DNA from: Botrimarina mediterranea
GTDB taxonomy: Bacteria; Planctomycetota; Planctomycetia; Pirellulales; Lacipirellulaceae
Length of the DNA: 64,000 nt
Assembly (NCBI RefSeq): GCF_007753265.1
Contig: NZ_CP036349.1
Span: forward strand, 1,769,363-1,833,362
Reading direction: 5' to 3'
Shown here: positions 60,958 to 64,000 of the stretch, one piece after another
Layout of the letters: each line of letters starts with the position of its first letter
Position numbering within the stretch: position 1 is the first letter of the stretch
The notes under the pieces: model-generated
The model's database searches: none
What the model saw: the letters and a program-made list of their open reading frames with translations, nothing else
What the model was told of the DNA's origin: nothing
Position numbers and translations under genes: made by a program

Positions 60958-62431
60958 AACCCGCCGCCATGTCGGCGGCGACCGTGGCCTCGGCGCCCGC
61001 CGTGCTGTGGCTGCTGTTGGTCATCAGGTGGTTGTCCACTTCGTTCGCGACGATCACGCCGTAGTTCATCGCTCCTAGCCAGCCCGACATGATGATGCCC
61101 ACGCTGCCGGCGTGGTACAGGCCGCCGATCTGTTGCGGCAGGGCGCGGCTCACGGCGAGGCCCTCAAACTTCGTGCCGAAGCTCGCGCCGTTGAGGTGGT
61201 GCGTGTAGTGGTTGAACGTCCGCGGCGTCGAGGCCTCGACGTGGACGGCCCGGCTACGCACGTCGGGGACGTACTTGTCGAGCGCGTCGAGCGTCGTCTC
61301 GCAGAGGTCACGCTTACTCGCTTGGTACTCTTCCTCGGAGAGGCCGGCCCAGTCTTCCCAACGGGCGTTGGTGCTGCTGACAATCAGCTTCTGCGGGCGG
61401 CCCTCGGGACGCGTCCCGGGGTAGTACATCGAGTAGGTGCGGCTGGTGATGTCGCGCGAGAGGAGCTGCTCGGTGTTGAACGTCGGAGCCGTCGAGGTGA
61501 ACAAGAGGTCGCCCGTCGATTCTTCGAGCGGATCGTCGGGCTTCAGCGCGATGTAGACCTGCGTGCTGGAGTTGTTCACGCGCACCGCGCGGGCCTCGTC
61601 AACAAAACTGTCGGAGAACTTGTCCTCGCCGACGAGCTTGAAGATCGTCGCCTTGAGGTTCGAGTTGCTGACGACCGCGTCGCACTTGATGCGGCGCCCG
61701 TTGACGGTGACGCCGACGACCTTATCGCCTTCCACATGCACCTGCTCGCAGTCGGCGTTGATACGGATATCGACGCCGCTCTTCCGCAGCTCGGCCTCCA
61801 TCGACGTGATGAGCTTGTCGGTCCCCCCTTCGAACGTGAAGACGCCCTTCGACATGAAGTTGCTGAAGACGATGCCGTAGCTGATCGCCGGGTCTTCGAG
61901 CGTCGAACCGTTCGCGTAGGTGATCGGCTCCATGAGCAGCCGAATCACGTCCTCACGGCCGGGGAAGAACTTGTCGAACAGCTCGCGCGCCGTCGTCGTC
62001 TGGTCATCGTAAAAGTTCATCCCGCGGGCCGTGTCGAAGAACGCATCGACGGTCGCCTGCGGCACGCGGAAGTTCTCGACGAGCTTCTTCGAGAAGTCAG
62101 CGCGGGTGAAGTCGGTTTGCAGCGAGAACATCGGGTTCTCGAAGCGGATGCCGGTGAGCTGGACGATCGAGTCGGCGATCTCCTGCGACCAGTACCGCCG
62201 GCAGCTCTTCACCATGCCGACGGGGAAGCCGTGCAGCGAGATGTCGAAGATGTGGTGGCCGGGCCGCTTGAACCACGTGGCGAGGCCGCCGAGCTTGTAG
62301 TGCTGCTCCAGCAGCAGGACCGAACGCCCCTGCCGGGCGAGGATGTTGGCCGAGGTGAGCCCGGCCAGCCCGGCGCCGATGACGACGACGTCGTAGTGGT
62401 CCTGGGCGCCGGCGAGGAAGTCTTTGGGCAT
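60956..62431 (-). CDS. CrtI/RetSat-like FAD-dependent oxidoreductase
   Basis: About 491 aa. The N-terminal Rossmann site is [20 protein letters not shown] with [20 protein letters not shown] (phytoene desaturase-type HxxLGG). A C-terminal FAD motif is present ([20 protein letters not shown]). The protein resembles carotenoid desaturases and retinol saturases (isoprenoid or long-chain lipid oxidoreductases). The substrate is unknown; context with fabH-, fabI- and fabZ-type genes suggests a fatty or polyene chain. ATG at 62431 starts [14 protein letters not shown]; a GGCAGTGGGC repeat abuts it. A second, similar protein begins beyond the window end (63562 on). Confidence 0.93.
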   Translation of the reverse strand: MPKDFLAGAQDHYDVVVIGAGLAGLTSANILARQGRSVLLLEQHYKLGGLATWFKRPGHHIFDISLHGFPVGMVKSCRRYWSQEIADSIVQLTGIRFENPMFSLQTDFTRADFSKKLVENFRVPQATVDAFFDTARGMNFYDDQTTTARELFDKFFPGREDVIRLLMEPITYANGSTLEDPAISYGIVFSNFMSKGVFTFEGGTDKLITSMEAELRKSGVDIRINADCEQVHVEGDKVVGVTVNGRRIKCDAVVSNSNLKATIFKLVGEDKFSDSFVDEARAVRVNNSSTQVYIALKPDDPLEESTGDLLFTSTAPTFNTEQLLSRDITSRTYSMYYPGTRPEGRPQKLIVSSTNARWEDWAGLSEEEYQASKRDLCETTLDALDKYVPDVRSRAVHVEASTPRTFNHYTHHLNGASFGTKFEGLAVSRALPQQIGGLYHAGSVGIIMSGWLGAMNYGVIVANEVDNHLMTNSSHSTAGAEATVAADMAAG

Positions 62432-62435
62432 GGGG

Positions 62436-62467
62436 GAGTGGGCAGTGGGCGGTCGGCAGGGGGCGGG
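62436..62467. repeat. GGCAGTGGGC-type tract upstream of the CrtI-like gene
   Basis: GAGTGGGCAGTGGGCGGTCG plus GCAGGGGGCGGG, immediately before the start codon at 62431. It is the same tract type as before fabI and inside ileS. Confidence 0.8.
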
Positions 62468-62535
62468 AGGGGACCCTGTAGTTTACCGGGGAGGGGGCGG
62501 GGTGGGGAGCGGTCAAGTCAGCCAACCGCTAGACG

Positions 62536-63282
62536 CTACTTCTGAGGAGCGATCCAAACTAGCAATCCCTCACAGGGTTCTTCGATTTCTTCAATCAAAG
62601 GATTCCCATACGAGCCAACGAAATTACCTACCGTAAAATCAGGGCCTCGCGACTCTCGGTCAACGTGTTTAGCCCGGTACCGCACAAGGACAAGTGCCTC
62701 ATCAAGCCGAGGAGAGACCGTTTCGAAGTCTAGAAACTCGCGCGAGGCGAAGCGTTGCTGCCAACCGTCGTGCCGAATCCAGTCGTGGTTCAGTTCGTCA
62801 AGAACATGAATCGAGGTAATTGCTCCATCCAGCAGAATCTTCACCTCGATCTGATCTGTGGCGTCGTCATCCGAGAAGTACACGTCGATCAGATGCTCGC
62901 CCGATTCGATAAGGCTTCCACTTCCGCCGGATGGCCGGATTGCCTCCCCCTCGTCAATGACCCAAGTCTCGCTGCTTTTTCCCTTCGGGATGAGGTCACT
63001 CATGCAGCCGAACCAGTACCTTCGTTGGTCTGGCACCAAGACTCGGAATCGCCAGTGGTTTTCATCCGTGGTGGCGACACGAATTCCATGTAGGCGATTC
63101 GGGTCCTCTACTGAAAGCTCACCAACCTCGCTCCGCAGTCGCTTGTTCTCGATTCGCAACGGTGCGAGTTCGCGAGCTTGCAGGGTGACGACGATCAAGC
63201 ACGCGACCACTGCCGTCAGCAGCAGCAAACTCAGCAGCGAGATGCGTGGCCGCAGGCGGGGCTTTGGCTCGGGCGATTCCAT
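62536..63282 (-). CDS. membrane-anchored hypothetical protein with coiled coil
   Basis: About 248 aa. ATG at 63282 (MESPEPKPRLRPRISLLSLL) leads into a single membrane helix LLLLTAVVACLIVVTLQARE, then a short coiled coil (LRIENKRLRSEVGELSVEDP) and a soluble domain with DPNRLHGIRVATTDENHWRF, RRYWFGCMSDLIPKG and IDVYFSDDDATDQIEVKILL. The layout is typical of planctomycete membrane proteins with a Glu-Pro-Arg N-terminus; no function is known. The gene is clearly AT-richer than its neighbours. A GTG at 63324 is an alternative start. Confidence 0.7.
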   Translation of the reverse strand: MESPEPKPRLRPRISLLSLLLLTAVVACLIVVTLQARELAPLRIENKRLRSEVGELSVEDPNRLHGIRVATTDENHWRFRVLVPDQRRYWFGCMSDLIPKGKSSETWVIDEGEAIRPSGGSGSLIESGEHLIDVYFSDDDATDQIEVKILLDGAITSIHVLDELNHDWIRHDGWQQRFASREFLDFETVSPRLDEALVLVRYRAKHVDRESRGPDFTVGNFVGSYGNPLIEEIEEPCEGLLVWIAPQK

Positions 63283-63317
63283 CGCGGCGGGGCTCTGCTT
63301 TTGAGGGCGAGAAGTTG

Positions 63318-63395
63318 GGAACACTAATCGGCGCTAATTTACGCTAATGTGCTTCGCTTGTGCGCTTTGCGGAGATTAGCGTTGATTCGTGTTCC
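63318..63395. repeat. GGGAACACTAATC-type palindromic repeat
   Basis: Arms GGAACACTAATC/GATTCGTGTTCC and GCGCTAATTTACGCTAAT/GATTAGCG around GTGCTTCGCTTGTGC. Likely a hairpin in the space between the two lipid-region genes. Confidence 0.85.
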
Positions 63396-63443
63396 TCTTC
63401 AACTTGATTGCGTGCGACGCGGGGAGTTTTGCAGAACCGTTGA

Positions 63444-63510
63444 GCGAGTCGCATCGTGTCGATGCGGTGAAGTGGGTTGAGCCGTACCGCGTCGACACGA
63501 CGCGACTCGC
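63444..63510. repeat. GCGAGTCGCATCGTGTCGATGCGG palindrome
   Basis: Left arm GCGAGTCGCATCGTGTCGAT plus GCGGT (63444-63468), right arm ACCGCGTCGACACGACGCGA plus CTCGC (63486-63510). One arm occurs alone at 51161-51186. Confidence 0.9.
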
Positions 63511-63535
63511 GGACGCTTCGCGTTCGCCCTTTTTT

Positions 63536-63567
63536 ACTGCCCACTGCCCACTGCCCACTGCCTACTC
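63536..63567. repeat. ACTGCCCACTGCCC tract at the end of the second CrtI-like gene
   Basis: ACTGCCCACTGCCCACTGCC plus CACTGCCTACTCC, the reverse of TGGGCAGT units elsewhere. The stop codon of the minus-strand gene (63562-63564) lies inside it. Confidence 0.8.
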
Positions 63568-64000
63568 CTTCAAGCAATGCAGATTCGCCATGCCGATGCC
63601 GCTGACGATGCTGCCGACGATGCCGACGAAGCCTTGGTCGGTGCCGCAGATGAAGAGGTTCTCTAAGTGCGTCGTGCCGTCGAGTTGCTTCTCGGGGGCG
63701 CCGTAGACCGCGCCGTTGTCGTGGCCGGTGAAGCGGACAATCGTCGTCGGCGTGAACATGTCCGTGTCGACGATCCGCCCGCGGAAGTCGGGCGTGAACC
63801 GCACGGCCGACTCGTTGACGCGCTCGAACCAGCGGAGCTTCTCGAGCTCGTAGGCTTCTTTGTCGAGCCCGTTCCAGTAGTCGTAGTTGGCGAGCACCGT
63901 GATCCGCATCGTGCCGCGGCCGCCGCGGCCGTCGTCTAAAGCTTCCGTGTACTCGAAGTTGTTAGGGCTACAGATCACGCCGCTACGCAAGTCGCACGGC
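63562..64000 (-). CDS. second CrtI/RetSat-like oxidoreductase, C-terminal part (5' end beyond the window)
   Basis: The frame is open to the window end; about 145 residues are visible. GAPEKQLDGTTHLENLFICG with GTDQGFVGIVGSIVSGIGMA is the C-terminal FAD-binding segment of CrtI-like proteins. TPDFRGRIVDTDMFTPTTIV and MRITVLANYDYWNGLDKEAY also fit this family. It lies upstream of the membrane-anchored protein on the same strand, so the two CrtI-like genes flank that gene. The true length and start are unknown. Confidence 0.85.
   Translation of the reverse strand, partial: PCDLRSGVICSPNNFEYTEALDDGRGGRGTMRITVLANYDYWNGLDKEAYELEKLRWFERVNESAVRFTPDFRGRIVDTDMFTPTTIVRFTGHDNGAVYGAPEKQLDGTTHLENLFICGTDQGFVGIVGSIVSGIGMANLHCLKE

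Overview
The window looks like a chromosomal stretch of a planctomycete of the Pirellulales type. This rests on GC-rich coding sequence, many GTG and TTG starts, and lineage-typical families: DUF1571, DUF1080, planctomycete-style Ser/Thr kinases with a C-terminal membrane anchor, a PadR regulator next to a permease-prefix-domain protein, and an FHA-GAF histidine kinase. The intergenic spaces are unusually full of palindromic repeats. No rRNA, tRNA, CRISPR array, phage or transposase gene was seen. The genus is not determined.

Layout. 1-2000: the end of a DnaJ-type co-chaperone, a small membrane protein, rnpA and yidD. 2187-9035: a FlgI-like/HEAT lipoprotein, smc, a gene-free block of about 600 bp with strong RNA-like hairpins, and an HTH-receiver protein. 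9490-16047: a polyprenyl diphosphate synthase, a PadR pair, miaA, hisE and hisG. 16185-20530: a Ser/Thr kinase, an NhaC-type antiporter, a PIG-L deacetylase and a very acidic 88-aa protein. 20919-30287: ileS, purN, mscL, a RluD-type pseudouridine synthase, a TPR-type membrane protein and a UvrD/PcrA helicase. 30458-35965: a DUF1571 protein, an MBL-fold hydrolase, birA, an FHA-GAF histidine kinase and a receiver-like protein. 36308-40020: a lipid A/outer-membrane block (OmpH/Skp-like, lpxC, lpxA, Gfo/Idh oxidoreductase). 40111-47755: a small accessory gene, polX with a foreign-looking tail, an ABC ATPase, small genes, glgB and a degenerate RNase H-fold protein. 48380-53258: an MshEN-like protein, an HD hydrolase, a zinc-ribbon membrane protein, an ACT protein, a thioesterase, a DJ-1 protein and a GATase lacking its catalytic Cys. 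54634-64000: a fatty-acid/lipid cluster (KAS III-like, FabI, FabZ, two CrtI/RetSat-like flavoproteins, the second cut by the window end) with a kinase, a DUF1080 protein and a DUF433/DUF5615 toxin-antitoxin pair.

The most unusual feature is the repeat content. At least a dozen palindromic families, 70-200 bp long, occupy most gaps between genes. Several share a loop or flank core and differ only in their arms. They supply stop codons to neighbouring genes. Four repeat tracts lie in frame inside ileS and apparently add peptide insertions. Two accessory gene units (a 90-aa gene; a toxin-antitoxin pair plus a 98-aa ORF) lie between separated, inverted arms of such repeats. Several genes also have abrupt low-GC segments (ileS, polX, the permease-prefix protein), which suggests mosaic origins.

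Limits: protein assignments come from reading motifs. No alignment, folding or database search was run. Residue positions are approximate where given as 'about'.
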